Numbered from the stretch's first letter, positions 18,550 through 28,477 are shown. The stretch: DNA of 64,000 nucleotides from Candidatus Thiosymbion ectosymbiont of Catanema sp. Cochon2018 (GCA_011392765.1 WYCW01000006.1:85427-149426), one strand, 5' to 3'. Numbers and translations are program-made. The notes: generated by a model from the letters alone, not told the origin.

Positions 18550-21500
18550 ATGTCGGACTACTCCGAAAACGCACTGGTCGAACAGCCTGCCATTGCGCTG
18601 TTCGCGGAGCTGGGTTGGGAGACGCTCGCCGGCTTCCCTGAATTCACTCAGACGGGCGGCAGTCCCTTGGGCCGTGAGACGAAATCGGAGGTGGTGCTGG
18701 AGAGCAGGTTGCGGCAGGTAGCGGAGCGGCTGAATCCCGATCTGCCAAAAAAGGCCTTCGACCAGGCCATCGAGGAGCTGACCCGCGACCGCGGCGCCAT
18801 GGCCCCGGCGCAGGCCAATCGGGAGGTCTATCGGTTGCTCAAGGACGGTGTCCGGGTGAAGCTCCCGGCCCCGGATGACCAAGGCGAGACGCTGGAGTCG
18901 GTCCGGCTGATCGACTGGGAGATTCCGGCCAATAACGATTTCCTGCTGGTCAACCAGCTGTGGGTGACCGGGGAGCTGTACACCCGCCGGGCCGATCTGG
19001 TGGGCTTCGTCAATGGTATCCCGCTGGTATTCATCGAGCTGAAGGCGTCTTACGCCCGGCTGGAGACGGCCTACACCGGCAATCTCAGCGACTACAAGGA
19101 CAGCATCCCGCAGCTCTTCCGGTACAACGCCCTGATTATCCTCTCCAACGGCAGCCGCAGCCGCATCGGCAGCATGACGACAAGCTGGGAACACTTCGCC
19201 GAGTGGAAGAAGATCGACAGCGAGGGCGAGGAAGGGGTGGTTTCGCTGGAGACCATGATCCGGGGGGTCTGCGACAAAGAGCGGCTGCTGGATCTGGTGG
19301 AGAACTTCACCCTGTTCATGGAGGTACGGGGTGGGTTGAGCAAGCTGTTGGGCAGGAACCACCAATATCTGGGCGTGAATAATGCCATCGCGGCCCTCCG
19401 GGACATCCAGGGTCGCGCGGGACGGCTGGGGGTATTCTGGCACACCCAGGGCAGCGGCAAGAGTGTGTCCATGATCTGCTTCGCCCAAAAAGTGCTGCGC
19501 AGGATTCCGGGGAACCGGACCTTCGTCGTCGTTACCGACCGGCAGGAGTTGGACCGGCAGATCTACAGGAATTTCGCGGCGGCCGGGGCGGTGACCGAGC
19601 AGCAGGCGCAGGCGACCGACAGCAGACATCTGCGCCGGCTCCTGAGCGAGGACCACCGCTATGTCTTCACCCTGATCCACAAATTTCGTACCGAACGGGG
19701 AGAGGCACACCCGGTGCTGTCGCAACGGTCCGACATCATCGTCATCACCGACGAGGCCCACCGCAGCCAGTACGACACCCTGGCGCTCAACATGCGCACG
19801 GCGCTGCCCAACGCCTCTTTCATCGCTTTTACCGGCACGCCGCTGATCGTAGGCGAGGAAAAAACGCGGGAGGTCTTCGGTGACTATGTGAGCGTCTACG
19901 ACTTCCGCCAGTCGGTGGCGGATGGCGCGACGGTCCCGCTCTACTACGAGAACCGTATCCCCGAGTTGCAGCTCACCAACGAGAACCTCAACCAGGATAT
20001 GGATCGCCTGCTGGAAGAGGCGGAGCTGGACGAGGCGCAGGAGAAAAAGCTGGAGCGGGAGTTCGCCCGCCAGTATCACTTAATCACGCGGGAGGAACGG
20101 TTGGGGACCATCGCCGCGGACTTGGTGCGCCACTTCACCGGGCGGGGTTTCCCCGGCAAAGCGATGGTGATCGGCATCGACAAGGCGACGGCGGTGCGCA
20201 TGTACGACAAGGTGCTTCCCGCTTGGCAGGCCGAGATGTCACGCCTGATGGATGAGGCGGCCGCGGCGACGACCGCCGAGGCGCGCCGGGCCTGTATGGA
20301 ACGGTTGCGGTTCATGGGGGAGACCGATATGGCGGTGGTGGTTTCTCCCTCGCAGAACGAGATCGCGGAGATGCGGGCCAAGGGGCTGGATATCAGGCCG
20401 CACCGCGAGCGTATGGTCAGCGAGGATCTGGGGACCAGGTTCAAGAACCCGGACGACCCCTTGCGGATCGTCTTCGTCTGCGCTATGTGGCTGACCGGCT
20501 TCGATGCGCCTTCCTGCTCCACCCTCTATCTCGACAAGCCGATGCGCAATCACACCCTGATGCAGACCATCGCCAGGGCCAACCGGGTTTTTGGGGAAAA
20601 GGTCAACGGGCTGATCGTGGATTACGTCGGCGTATTCCGCAATCTGGAACAGGCGCTGGCCATCTATGGGGCCGGAGGCGCTGCCGGTACCGGCGATCCC
20701 CCCGTCGAGGATAAGGCGGCACTGGTTGCGCTGTTGCGGCAGTCGATCACCGGGATGGAGAGCTTTTGCGCGGGACCGGGCGTTGACCTGGACTCAATCG
20801 AGGCGGCCACCGGCTTCGACCGGAACCAGCTGCTGGACGATGCCGTGGAGGCTCTGATCGTCAATAACGACAGCAAGAAACGCTACCTGACGCAGGCAGG
20901 AACCATCGGGCGGCTCTACAAGGCGATATTGCCGGACCGTGAAGCAGAGCTATTTGCGCCCCGATGTCTGCTTATCGCCGAGCTCGCCAGGAAAATTCGG
21001 GGGCTTACTCCACCGGCGGATATTTCCGGGGTGATGGGGCAGGTAGAGGCGCTGCTGGACGAATCCATCGCTGCCGAGGGCTATCTGATCCGTGAAACAC
21101 CGGCGACCTATGATAAGGAAGGTCGAGTGGATCTGGCACGGATCGATTTCGAGGCATTGCAGGAGAGGTTCGCCAAGGGCAGGAAGCGCACGGAGGGGGA
21201 GAAGCTGAGGGGGCAGGTCAACAGTAAACTGAGGCAGATGCTGCGCCTGAACCGCACCCGCATGGATTACCTGGAGCGATTCCAGGAGATGATCGACGAG
21301 TACAACGCCGGCAGCCTGAATGTCGACGAGTTGTTCAGGCGATTGGTGGAACTCGCACAAGGCCTGAACGAGGAAGAAAAGCGGGGCCTTGCCGAACAGT
21401 TACCGGAAGAGGAGTTGGCGTTGTTCGATATTCTGACCAAACCCCGGTTGGGATTGGCCGATCGGGACCTCAGGCAGGTCAAGAAGGCGGTACGGGATCT

Positions 21501-21717
21501 GCTGGAAACTTTGAAACGCGGGAAGCTCGTTTTGGACTGGCGCAAATCCCAACAATCACGCGCCGCGGTAAAGGTCAGCATCGAAGACGTATTGGACGCG
21601 GGGTTACCCGACCGTTTCACCCCAGAGCTGTTCGAACGGAAGGTCGAAGCGGTTTATCAACATGTGTTCGATGCCTACTACGGCGAGGGTCGGGGAATAT
21701 ATGCGCCGGGACCATGA
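18550..21717 (+). CDS. hsdR: Type I restriction endonuclease subunit HsdR
   Basis: A 1055-residue restriction and translocation subunit. N-terminal PD-(D/E)XK nuclease domain with the catalytic strand PLVFIELKAS near residue 160; SF2 motor with Walker A QGSGKSV near residue 300, DEAH box TDEAHRSQ from D401, TGTPL motif III, and C-terminal motifs (ALTGFDAPSC-like region at about 655). A long helical C-terminal part follows. Length is normal for HsdR. The ATG follows GAGGGAAACAG. It needs HsdM and HsdS encoded upstream. Confidence 0.95.
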   Translation: MSDYSENALVEQPAIALFAELGWETLAGFPEFTQTGGSPLGRETKSEVVLESRLRQVAERLNPDLPKKAFDQAIEELTRDRGAMAPAQANREVYRLLKDGVRVKLPAPDDQGETLESVRLIDWEIPANNDFLLVNQLWVTGELYTRRADLVGFVNGIPLVFIELKASYARLETAYTGNLSDYKDSIPQLFRYNALIILSNGSRSRIGSMTTSWEHFAEWKKIDSEGEEGVVSLETMIRGVCDKERLLDLVENFTLFMEVRGGLSKLLGRNHQYLGVNNAIAALRDIQGRAGRLGVFWHTQGSGKSVSMICFAQKVLRRIPGNRTFVVVTDRQELDRQIYRNFAAAGAVTEQQAQATDSRHLRRLLSEDHRYVFTLIHKFRTERGEAHPVLSQRSDIIVITDEAHRSQYDTLALNMRTALPNASFIAFTGTPLIVGEEKTREVFGDYVSVYDFRQSVADGATVPLYYENRIPELQLTNENLNQDMDRLLEEAELDEAQEKKLEREFARQYHLITREERLGTIAADLVRHFTGRGFPGKAMVIGIDKATAVRMYDKVLPAWQAEMSRLMDEAAAATTAEARRACMERLRFMGETDMAVVVSPSQNEIAEMRAKGLDIRPHRERMVSEDLGTRFKNPDDPLRIVFVCAMWLTGFDAPSCSTLYLDKPMRNHTLMQTIARANRVFGEKVNGLIVDYVGVFRNLEQALAIYGAGGAAGTGDPPVEDKAALVALLRQSITGMESFCAGPGVDLDSIEAATGFDRNQLLDDAVEALIVNNDSKKRYLTQAGTIGRLYKAILPDREAELFAPRCLLIAELARKIRGLTPPADISGVMGQVEALLDESIAAEGYLIRETPATYDKEGRVDLARIDFEALQERFAKGRKRTEGEKLRGQVNSKLRQMLRLNRTRMDYLERFQEMIDEYNAGSLNVDELFRRLVELAQGLNEEEKRGLAEQLPEEELALFDILTKPRLGLADRDLRQVKKAVRDLLETLKRGKLVLDWRKSQQSRAAVKVSIEDVLDAGLPDRFTPELFERKVEAVYQHVFDAYYGEGRGIYAPGP

Positions 21718-22203
21718 ACGTCGCCCTCGGAAAAGGAAATATTCGACGATTACAACGGCGACTGGGATGTCTATCTGGCTGCCGTTTACAAATACTTCAG
21801 GCAAGATTTCGTGGACAGCAAGCCGATCTTTCGAGGGCGTCGGCTCGGGATGAAGCGGTACCCACTGAGTCACGGCAAGGAGGCGACCTTCTGGCATATG
21901 ACGTCAGAGGGTCGGGATGAGGAAAACCGGACTCCTGATTTGAGACGATGCGAGAGAATCCGATGGCCGAGGCCGGTAATAGAACATCCGGAAGATCCGA
22001 AGGTGAAATATTGGGTATCGGTCAAGCGGGGCGAGGATCGTATTCACATCTGGCTGGAGGATGAGGATTACGTTGTGGTCCTTGCGGACAGAAGGGGATT
22101 CTTGCTGCCATGGACGGCTTTCCTGGTTACTCGGGAACATACTCGGAAGAAACTGAGCCGAGAGCATGAGGCGTACTGGAAAAACAGACCCCGGAAAGGC
22201 TGA
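21718..22203 (+). pseudogene. Conserved hypothetical protein, start codon out of frame
   Basis: An uninterrupted frame of about 160 codons reads SEKEIFDDYNGDWDVYL… to KNRPRKG, immediately after the hsdR stop and in the same frame as hsdR. The ATG that overlaps the hsdR stop (21714) is one base out of frame with it: ATG-A-ACG-TCG. Removing one A would give a start directly overlapping hsdR. The first in-frame alternative start is GTG 21811, which drops the first 30 residues. I recognise no domain; the basic/acidic mix (LRRCERIRWPRP, YVVVLADRRG) and position suggest an accessory protein of the restriction locus. Confidence 0.55.
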
Positions 22204-22641
22204 AGCCGCCCCGGAGGACGGCTTCGTAACTCCTTCCACACATGGTGGATGAGCTATCACGTAGTATCGGTAGTATGGGGTGAAAACTCAAGTTTTTCTG
22301 AAAAAGGATCCTAGCGAGGCTTCGCCTCAAACCGACGAGGCATGATGCCCCAAAAGCCCCTCTCCCGTAAGACCCCATCTCCTACACCCAACCAGCCGTT
22401 GAAGAGCCAAGGGCAGTGTTCCAACTTTGTTTCTCAGGGTTCAAATAGATATGCTAATCAATATGTTGCGCCTCTGGAACAACAGAGTTACAACACTGCC
22501 GAGCCAAGGTAGGTCGAGATCAAAATCGAAATCGAAATCGGGATCGCAATCGGAATTTCGATCCCGATTTCGATCCCGATCCCGATTTGTGCACTGCATA
22601 AACTCGACTCATTTGTAAAGATTCGGGTCCCTCAAGGAATC
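22204..22641. repeat. Long dispersed repeat with hexamer minisatellite
   Basis: Contains the module GCGAGGCTTCGCCTCA … AGACCCCATCTCCTAC … then a run of GAAATC/GGGATC-type hexamers at about 22510-22590 with an internal mirror (ATCGAA / TTCGAT), then GACTCATTTGTAAAG and GGGTCCCTCAAGGAATCCTAG. The same modules recur at 52780-53520, and the terminal part at 45803-45835. A hairpin-like segment at about 22430-22500 (AACACTGCC / GGCAGTGTT arms) is embedded. No gene. Confidence 0.7.
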
Positions 22642-23856
22642 CTAGCCGCCTCCATCCAGGAGCTCCAGCCAATGCACCACCGGCGTGCGGGTCGCGGCCT
22701 CCAGGTGGAGCTGACAGCCGACATTCGCCGTGGCGATGAGTTCGGGTTTGCCGGATTCGAGTGCTGCCACTTTGCGGTCCCGGAGCTGTCTTGAAAGCAC
22801 CGGTTGGGTCAGGGAATAGGTCCCGGCCGACCCGCAACACAGGTGGGCCTCGGATACGGGTGTGAGCACGAAACCAAGTCGGGTGAGGATGGGTTCCGCC
22901 CGATTGTTCAGTTGTTGCGCATGTTGCAGGGTGCAGGGGGTGTGGAAGGCGACCTTGCGTCCGCGGCCCGGTTGGCCCAGGGGTTCCAAGTCCAGCTCGG
23001 TAAGCACCTCGACCGGGTCCCGCGCCAGCGCCGCTACCTGTGCCGCTTTGTCCGCATAATACGCGTCCCGGTGCAGCAGCTCGCCGTACTCCTTGACCAT
23101 CGCCCCGCAACCGCTGGCGTTGATCAGAATCGCCTCGGCGCCGGCCTGGATATGGGGCCACCAGGCATCGATATTGCGGCGCATGGCGGCGAGTCCTTCC
23201 GCCTGAGCATTCAAGTGGTAGGTAGCGGCACCGCAGCAGCCCGCCTCGGACGCCTCGACCAGATCGATCCCGAGCCGACTCAGGACCCGAGCCGCGGCGG
23301 CATTGGTGGTGGGAGTTGCCACCGACTGGACACAGCCCGCGAGCGCGAGCATTCGGCGCCTGCCAGCGGGGGCGGGCCAGGCCCCGGCCGGGCGGGGCGT
23401 CGGGACCTTGGCCTTGAGCGTCCCCGGCAGCAGGGGCTTGACGGTCTTACCCAGCCGCATCAGGGCGCCGAAGCGGGAGGGGTAGGGCACCAGCTTGACC
23501 AGGGCCCGGCGCAGCAGCTTCTCGCCCAAAGGCCGGTCTACCCGGCTCTCGACCAGATCGCGGCCGATGTCCGCCAGCCGGGCGTAGCGTACCCCGGAGG
23601 GGCAGGTAGTCTCGCAGGAACGGCAGGTGAGGCAGCGGTCCAGGTGGATCTGGGTGGTTCGGGTCGGGGTCCGACCCTCCAGGACCTGCTTGATCTGGTA
23701 GATGCGCCCCCGTGGTCCGTCCAGCTCGTCGCCCAGGAGCTGATAGGTGGGACAGGTGGCGGTGCAAAAACCGCAATGGACGCAGGCGCGCAGGATGGCA
23801 TCGGCCTCCTGGCCCTCGGGCGTCTGCAAGAACTCGGGAATGATTTCGGTCTGCAT
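22642..23856 (-). CDS. glcF: Glycolate oxidase iron-sulfur subunit GlcF
   Basis: A 404-residue Fe-S subunit of glycolate dehydrogenase, passing electrons from GlcDE to the quinone pool. Two ferredoxin-type 4Fe-4S motifs near the N-terminus (CVHCGFCTATCP and CLTCRSCETTCP) and two CCG-type domains (EAGCCGAATYH and HLCCGSAGTYS). ATG at 23856. It lies downstream of glcE with a 297-bp repeat-filled gap. Confidence 0.93.
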   Translation of the reverse strand: MQTEIIPEFLQTPEGQEADAILRACVHCGFCTATCPTYQLLGDELDGPRGRIYQIKQVLEGRTPTRTTQIHLDRCLTCRSCETTCPSGVRYARLADIGRDLVESRVDRPLGEKLLRRALVKLVPYPSRFGALMRLGKTVKPLLPGTLKAKVPTPRPAGAWPAPAGRRRMLALAGCVQSVATPTTNAAAARVLSRLGIDLVEASEAGCCGAATYHLNAQAEGLAAMRRNIDAWWPHIQAGAEAILINASGCGAMVKEYGELLHRDAYYADKAAQVAALARDPVEVLTELDLEPLGQPGRGRKVAFHTPCTLQHAQQLNNRAEPILTRLGFVLTPVSEAHLCCGSAGTYSLTQPVLSRQLRDRKVAALESGKPELIATANVGCQLHLEAATRTPVVHWLELLDGGG

Positions 23857-24153
23857 GTTTTTTATGGATCCTGCTACCAGGGCTCGGGCGCGTCACTTGG
23901 TGTTCCGTCCCCGCGTCCGGCCCGATGCGGTTCGCTGGGTTCCTCGCATCTTACCTCCCTGGAACCACGAATAAACACCAATTACGATTCGTGTCTATTC
24001 GTGTCTGCCTTCGTGGTTCTTTCGATGCGGTTCGCGCCTTTCGGTGGTGTCATCCTGTAAGACCTACCGCGCTCACCGTATCATCGATGCGGTTCGCAGT
24101 CGGGGTTGGTGTAGTCCTGCTATGGCATACCGCGCTCACCGCATCCTACGTGC
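23857..24153. repeat. GATGCGGTTCGC tandem repeats between glcE and glcF
   Basis: Three units starting GATGCGGTTCGC and two ending ACCGCGCTCACCG(C/T)ATC, plus an inverted ACCACGAATAAACACC / GTGTCTGCCTTCGTGGT pair. The same family lies at 13990-14107. Confidence 0.65.
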
Positions 24154-25218
24154 TTAGAGTTCGGCGAAGAGGCGTCCCGGATTGAGCAACCCTTTAGGAT
24201 CGAATGCCTGCTTGAGGTTGCGGTGAATCGCCAACAGGGGCGGCGGCAGCGGTTGAAAGACCTCACCGTCCCGGTCGCCGCCGCGGAATAGAGTGGCGTG
24301 ACCACCGGCCTTGATGGCTGCTTCTCGCACGGCCTGGGTATCCGCCTCACCCCGGTACCAACGCTGCGCGCCGCCCCACTCAATGAGCGGCTTTCCTTGC
24401 AGGTCCAAGTGCGGCGTCGCGGACGGCAGTGATAAACGCCACAGATCCGCCTCGCCGGCGAAGAAGTCGTGGCCCTGCTCGCGGATCCGGGTGTGCCAGA
24501 ACGCGTCCTGGTCCACGACGGTCTCGCCCCCGATGGTCTCCGCCGCCTGATCGACGGCTGCCTCCGCACCGGCGAGGCGGACAAAGAGCCGTTCGCCATC
24601 CCAGCAGGTAGCCGTGATGGGCAGTGGGGTACCGGCCCAGGCATTCATCAGTCGGATGGCCTCGTTCGGGGATTGCTCCTGGGCCAGGGTCCGGTGTGCG
24701 GCAGGGATCGGCATCACCTTCAGGCTCACATCCAGCAACAGGCCCAGAGTGCCGTAGGCGCCGGTCATGAGGCGGGAAAGGTCATAGCCCGCCACATTCT
24801 TCATCACCTCGCCGCCGAAACGCAGTATCTGGCCGCGTCCGGTCAGCACGCGAACGCCCAGCACCAGATCCCGCGCCGCGCCGGCATAAGGGCGGGCCGG
24901 TCCCGAGAGACCGCAGGCAATGGTGCCGCCGAGGGTGGCATCCGGTCCCAAGCGGGGCGGCTCGAACGGCATTACCTGGCCCTGTTCCGCCAGGGTTGCT
25001 TCGAGGGTCTCCAGGGTGGTCCCACAGCGGGCCGTAACCACCAACTCCTTGGGCTGATAGTTGACGATGCCGGCGTGAGCGGCCACCTCCAGGGGTTCCC
25101 CGGTCGGGGTACGGCCCAGAAAGCGCTTGGACCTATTGCCGCGGATCTCCAACGGGGTGCCGGTATCGAGAGCGGCAAGTACGTGGGTTTGCAGTTCTTC
25201 GGTCAGGTCATTATTCAT
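24154..25218 (-). CDS. glcE: Glycolate oxidase FAD-binding subunit GlcE
   Basis: A 354-residue FAD-binding subunit with a PCMH-type fold: VVTARCGTTLETLEATLAEQGQ, LGGTIACGLSGPARP and GGEVMKNVAGYDLSRL are the flavin-binding segments. It forms the glycolate dehydrogenase complex with GlcD and GlcF. ATG at 25218. glcD, normally adjacent, is 3.3 kb upstream, displaced by insertions. Confidence 0.92.
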   Translation of the reverse strand: MNNDLTEELQTHVLAALDTGTPLEIRGNRSKRFLGRTPTGEPLEVAAHAGIVNYQPKELVVTARCGTTLETLEATLAEQGQVMPFEPPRLGPDATLGGTIACGLSGPARPYAGAARDLVLGVRVLTGRGQILRFGGEVMKNVAGYDLSRLMTGAYGTLGLLLDVSLKVMPIPAAHRTLAQEQSPNEAIRLMNAWAGTPLPITATCWDGERLFVRLAGAEAAVDQAAETIGGETVVDQDAFWHTRIREQGHDFFAGEADLWRLSLPSATPHLDLQGKPLIEWGGAQRWYRGEADTQAVREAAIKAGGHATLFRGGDRDGEVFQPLPPPLLAIHRNLKQAFDPKGLLNPGRLFAEL

Positions 25219-25388
25219 GGTTCGGAATTCTGTTTGCGCATAGCCATCGCTTTACAAAAAACTCACACGCGGGTGCGCTGTGCCCATTGCTTTTATCCGC
25301 AGATTACGCAGATTCTCACAGATTAAAAGAAGTAATCTGTGAAAATCTGCGTAATCTGTGGATAACATTCGTACGCTGCACAAAAAAC

Positions 25389-25712
25389 TCACATCTCGTC
25401 GGTCTGAGGCGGAGCCTTGCTGGAATATCTATCTTCCCAGTAATTTGGTTTTCTATGAAGGTGCCCAATAGCAGCAATGAGAATATACTGCTCTCTGATT
25501 TGATATACTACTTGGTATGGAAATCGGTTAGTGATGCAACGACGACTGCGTTCAGACAGTTTGCTCCACGCCAATGGGAAGTCGACTATTCGTTGAATTG
25601 TAGAGTAAACCTCCTCGATGAACTCCAGCCCCAATCCCTCTTTTTTGTCTTCATAATAATCAGCTGCTTCATTCAACTCATCGTCAGCAAGCCAGTGGAA
25701 CCTATATTTCAT
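25389..25712 (-). CDS. ParE/RelE-family toxin
   Basis: A 107-residue toxin of the RelE/ParE superfamily: FHWLADDELNEAADYYED, a basic central strand (RRCITNRFPYQVVYQI) and GHLHRKPNYWEDR at the end match ParE-like plasmid-stabilisation proteins. The last dozen residues run into repeat sequence. It overlaps the antitoxin gene by 4 bp. Confidence 0.88.
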   Translation of the reverse strand: MKYRFHWLADDELNEAADYYEDKKEGLGLEFIEEVYSTIQRIVDFPLAWSKLSERSRRCITNRFPYQVVYQIREQYILIAAIGHLHRKPNYWEDRYSSKAPPQTDEM

Positions 25713-25942
25713 TTCCGGAGTCTTTTCCTGATCTTATCAAAGACCACTTCTCCATCTCGTGGCTGTATAACACCGCTATCGACTTCATCGATTCTGCGCT
25801 CGGCTTCTTTGGCCCACAGTTTGTCTATCTCAGGTTTTGTGGGAATGTTGAGGCTCTTGAGAAGCATGTCAACCAGTTCAAGCCTGAACTCGATAGGTAG
25901 CGATAGGGCGTCATTAGTGACTTTTTCGCTCAAAGCTGACAT
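25709..25942 (-). CDS. Addiction-module antitoxin (Unstab_antitox family)
   Basis: A 77-residue antitoxin with the family pattern: LSLPIEFRLELVDMLLKSL, then EIDKLWAKEAERRIDEVDSGVIQPRDGEVVF, the RI..v..G segment of putative addiction module components. It is the first gene of the pair and would repress the operon and neutralise the ParE-like toxin. Confidence 0.88.
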   Translation of the reverse strand: MSALSEKVTNDALSLPIEFRLELVDMLLKSLNIPTKPEIDKLWAKEAERRIDEVDSGVIQPRDGEVVFDKIRKRLRK

Positions 25943-26300
25943 CGTAAACTCCTTTGTTCTGTCTCAAGTGATTGAGTGAGAAATCTGTTACAGCTCAATG
26001 CCATTGGGGTTGGCGCCACCGGTCGGGCAAAAAGTGAAGAGAAGAAAACCAGAATCACGCGGGAATCCTCAAGTAATGATTCCCGCGTGGAAATTCGCGT
26101 GATTCGTAGTTTTCTTCCGCATCGGTAAATGGCCAATAAATAGCTAACTTAATGGCAGACAGGTTACAGCTAACGTCAGCCTGGGCCAACCCCCAAAGCA
26201 GTGCGCACTTTAGAGCGTGGCGAAATAGCGTACCGCTTTGGGAGGTCGGCTGAACTCCCATGTTAGCTTATTTTATTGTCCCAATAATGTTAGTAAAAAA
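25943..26300. repeat. Repeat-containing gap before the IS481 element
   Basis: Contains GGGAATC / GATTCCC and GATTCGTAGTT repeat segments (about 26050-26115). No gene seen; the left part holds the promoter side of the antitoxin gene. Confidence 0.5.
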
Positions 26301-27377
26301 TGTTAGGTCCCGGATGATTACGTGGAATTTTATTAAACAGGTGGGGGTGTTGTGCGTACCATTGTTGGAGCGTTTGGAGAGGCGTTTTGTGGTGCAGGTT
26401 TTTCTGTGGGATGTGGTGATTATACAGGTAAACGAAGCGTTTGGCGTGGTTGCCTTCAGGCGGAGGAGTCGAAGCGGTGGGTGCGCACCACATCGGCGAT
26501 GTGGCTGTTGAAGCGCTCGATCATGCCGTTGGTCTGCGGGGTTCTGGGCTTGATCAGGCGATGCTCGATGTGGCTTGTCGGCACACACCCGATCGAAGGC
26601 ATGGGTGCCGGTGGGCTGGCGTTGGCCGGTGGCGCAGAAGCGGTCGGTAAACTCCTTGCCGTTGTCGGTGAGGAGCGTGCTGATGTTGAACGGAGCCTGC
26701 TCGATCAAGCGTGTGAGAAAGCCGCTGGCGGAGGCGGCGGCTCCGTCCTTGAGGATCTCGACGTAGACCCAACGGGTGGCGCGATCGATGGCGGCAAACA
26801 GGTACGTGCGTTGGTCCTGGTCGGGCATTTGCGGCAGGTACTTGACATCGACGTGCACAAAGCCGGGGCGTACTCCTTTGAACGTCTTTAGCGGCGTTTT
26901 GGCGCTTCCTCCTGGGGCAGCAGGGTCTTGAGGTTCGAAACGCCGTGGCGGCGTAGACAGCGGTCCAGACTGAGCGGGAGAGTTCGGGGTGGATGAAACT
27001 CGTGGGTCACCGCCAGCAGGTTTATCCAGGGGGCAGCAGGAGCGTTTTGCGCAGCTCCACGACCACGAGTTCCTGGGCTGGGGTGAGGGTGGTCCGTAAG
27101 CGATGGGCGTGGCGGGAACCGTCGGCAACCCCGTCACGGCCCTTCCAGCGGCGGATGGTATCCTCACTCACCCCCAGTTCGTCGGCCAGGTGCGTCACGG
27201 ACTGGTGAGATACCTGAATGTATTGGCGGGTCTTCGGCGTCGTGGTGGCATTGGCATGCAGGTGGATATTCATGGCGCGTTCTCCGACACAGACGTGGCT
27301 ACCAGTAATTCCATGACCTCTCGGGCACGCAATAATGACCCCATTTTAGTTCCTATGCAATCATCCGGGACCTGACA
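26301..27377 (-). mobile_element. IS481-family element, 1077 bp, decayed
   Basis: Both ends carry the inverted repeat TGTYAGGTCCCGGATGATT, beginning with TGT as IS481 elements do. Left end 26301, right end 27377. I see no clear target duplication. The right end truncates the Uma2 gene at 27378. The transposase inside is frameshifted. Confidence 0.82.
26440..27273 (-). pseudogene. IS481-family transposase, frameshifted
   Basis: The frame starts at 27273 with a helix-turn-helix (QSVTHLADELGVSEDTIRRW), shifts near 27040, and continues in another frame with the rve integrase core: VHVDVKYLPQM (first D), LLTDNGKEFTDRF (second D); a further shift near 26580 is needed to reach the third acidic residue. 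At least two frameshifts therefore disrupt it. Confidence 0.8.
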
Positions 27378-27705
27378 TCCAATCAGGAACCACCTCGATG
27401 CGATGATCTTCCGGTGGCGGGTGAGGCATGCGTTCACGCCTCCAGCCGGCCAAGTCCGGGACTACGACTTCGAGGTTCCGCACGAAGTGGATCTCCGGTT
27501 CATCGATGATCCACCACCCGCCGGGTCCTCCATCACCGATCTGGAAGGGATTGAGTAATTTGGCACCCAGCACGGAGCCGGCGATCGCGTGCACGACAGT
27601 GGGCCGCGGCTGTGTGTGGAGTTGTCCATTCAGGACTTCCCCGATTACCCTTTCAGGTAGGGCTTCGAGATATTCGTAGAGAGTGTGTTGAAGTGCTGGT
27701 TGCAT
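27378..27705 (-). pseudogene. Uma2-family endonuclease, C-terminally truncated
   Basis: Starts MQPALQHTLYEYLEALPERVIGE-like and proceeds to PEIHFVRNLEVVVPDLAGWRRERMP and the strand EVVPDW, where the family normally continues into the catalytic V(C)EILSPST segment. The IS481 end begins exactly there, so the last third is lost and the frame ends inside the IS. An intact Uma2 gene of a different subtype is at 62041. Confidence 0.82.
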
Positions 27706-27898
27706 TTAAGTTGAGCGTTACCGGTCGGCAAAGTAAGAAAAGAAACTACGAATCATACGAATCCTCACGAAAGTGTCATCCCGAACTGAAAGGAGGGATC
27801 TTATTCGCGGAAATTCGCGTGCTTCATGGCCTCCCTCTTCGGGAGGGAGACCCCGACATGAAGTGTTGCGAGCGCTCCCTGTGGTGTGATGAGGAGAT

Positions 27899-28141
27899 TT
27901 ATGCTGGGCACAGCGTATCGAGATCGCGACTGAAGAACGCGACCGATTCGTTTGCTTCGATGCGCTTGACCAAAAACGGCCTCAAGCCGCAGCGTTCGTA
28001 TCCGATGTTCAGGGCGTCCTCGTATGAGTCGAATTTCCCTAGAAGATTGTCTCCCTCGATCAGGGCGAATTTCCCTTCATCTGCCTTGAGTGTAGGCAAC
28101 AGGGATTTGTATGTCGCCAGTTCTTTTTCTAAAGCGCTCAT
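27899..28141 (-). CDS. Small hypothetical protein
   Basis: An 80-residue protein (MSALEKELATYKSLLPTL…) preceded by a strong GGAGGGGGAGGT site, which fixes the start at 28141. The segment GKFALIEGDNLLGKFDSYEDALNIGYERCG resembles short proteins found widely in bacteria with unknown role. No membrane segment or catalytic motif is seen. Confidence 0.65.
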   Translation of the reverse strand: MSALEKELATYKSLLPTLKADEGKFALIEGDNLLGKFDSYEDALNIGYERCGLRPFLVKRIEANESVAFFSRDLDTLCPA

Positions 28142-28293
28142 GGTACCTCCCCCTCCCCAGGCAAGCGCACCTGAACACACAAGATGTTGCGCTACCCCTT
28201 GCGCGTAACTGTTTGATTTCTCTGCTTTGGATTATAGTCTACCGCGAGTGTTCGCGTCTGCGCTATCGCTTGACAATGGGGTCCGCCTCACTA

Positions 28294-28436
28294 GGGGGCT
28301 TCTCAATGAAGCCAAATCCACGTAGCGCAGGCGTCCCGCCTGCCGGAACGCGGAGGTTTCGCCGGCGGGTGCCGACGAGACGCCGGCGCTACGTTGTTGG
28401 TTGTTGCGCTGAACCGGCTTAATTGAGAACGCCCCC
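28294..28436. mobile_element. MITE, GGGGGC-type, copy 3 (TA target)
   Basis: Ends GGGGGCTTCTCAAT and ATTGAGAACGCCCCC flanked by TA on both sides, 143 bp. The termini match the copies at 37066 and 40578, but the interior differs: it is a GTAGCGCAGGCGTCCCGCC palindrome rather than the GTAGGCTGGGT one. A TA target duplication suggests mobilisation by an IS630/Tc1-type transposase, not seen in this window. Confidence 0.8.
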
Positions 28437-28477
28437 TAGCAACAAAGCCTTCCCATTTGCCGACGCGATTTTGCTGC

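Noticed and set aside
18427..20079. 550-codon minus-strand frame
   Set aside because: Shadow of hsdR in high-GC DNA; no recognisable motif.
22510..22590. Possible CRISPR array
   Set aside because: Units are 6-bp degenerate repeats with no spacers, and no cas gene is present.
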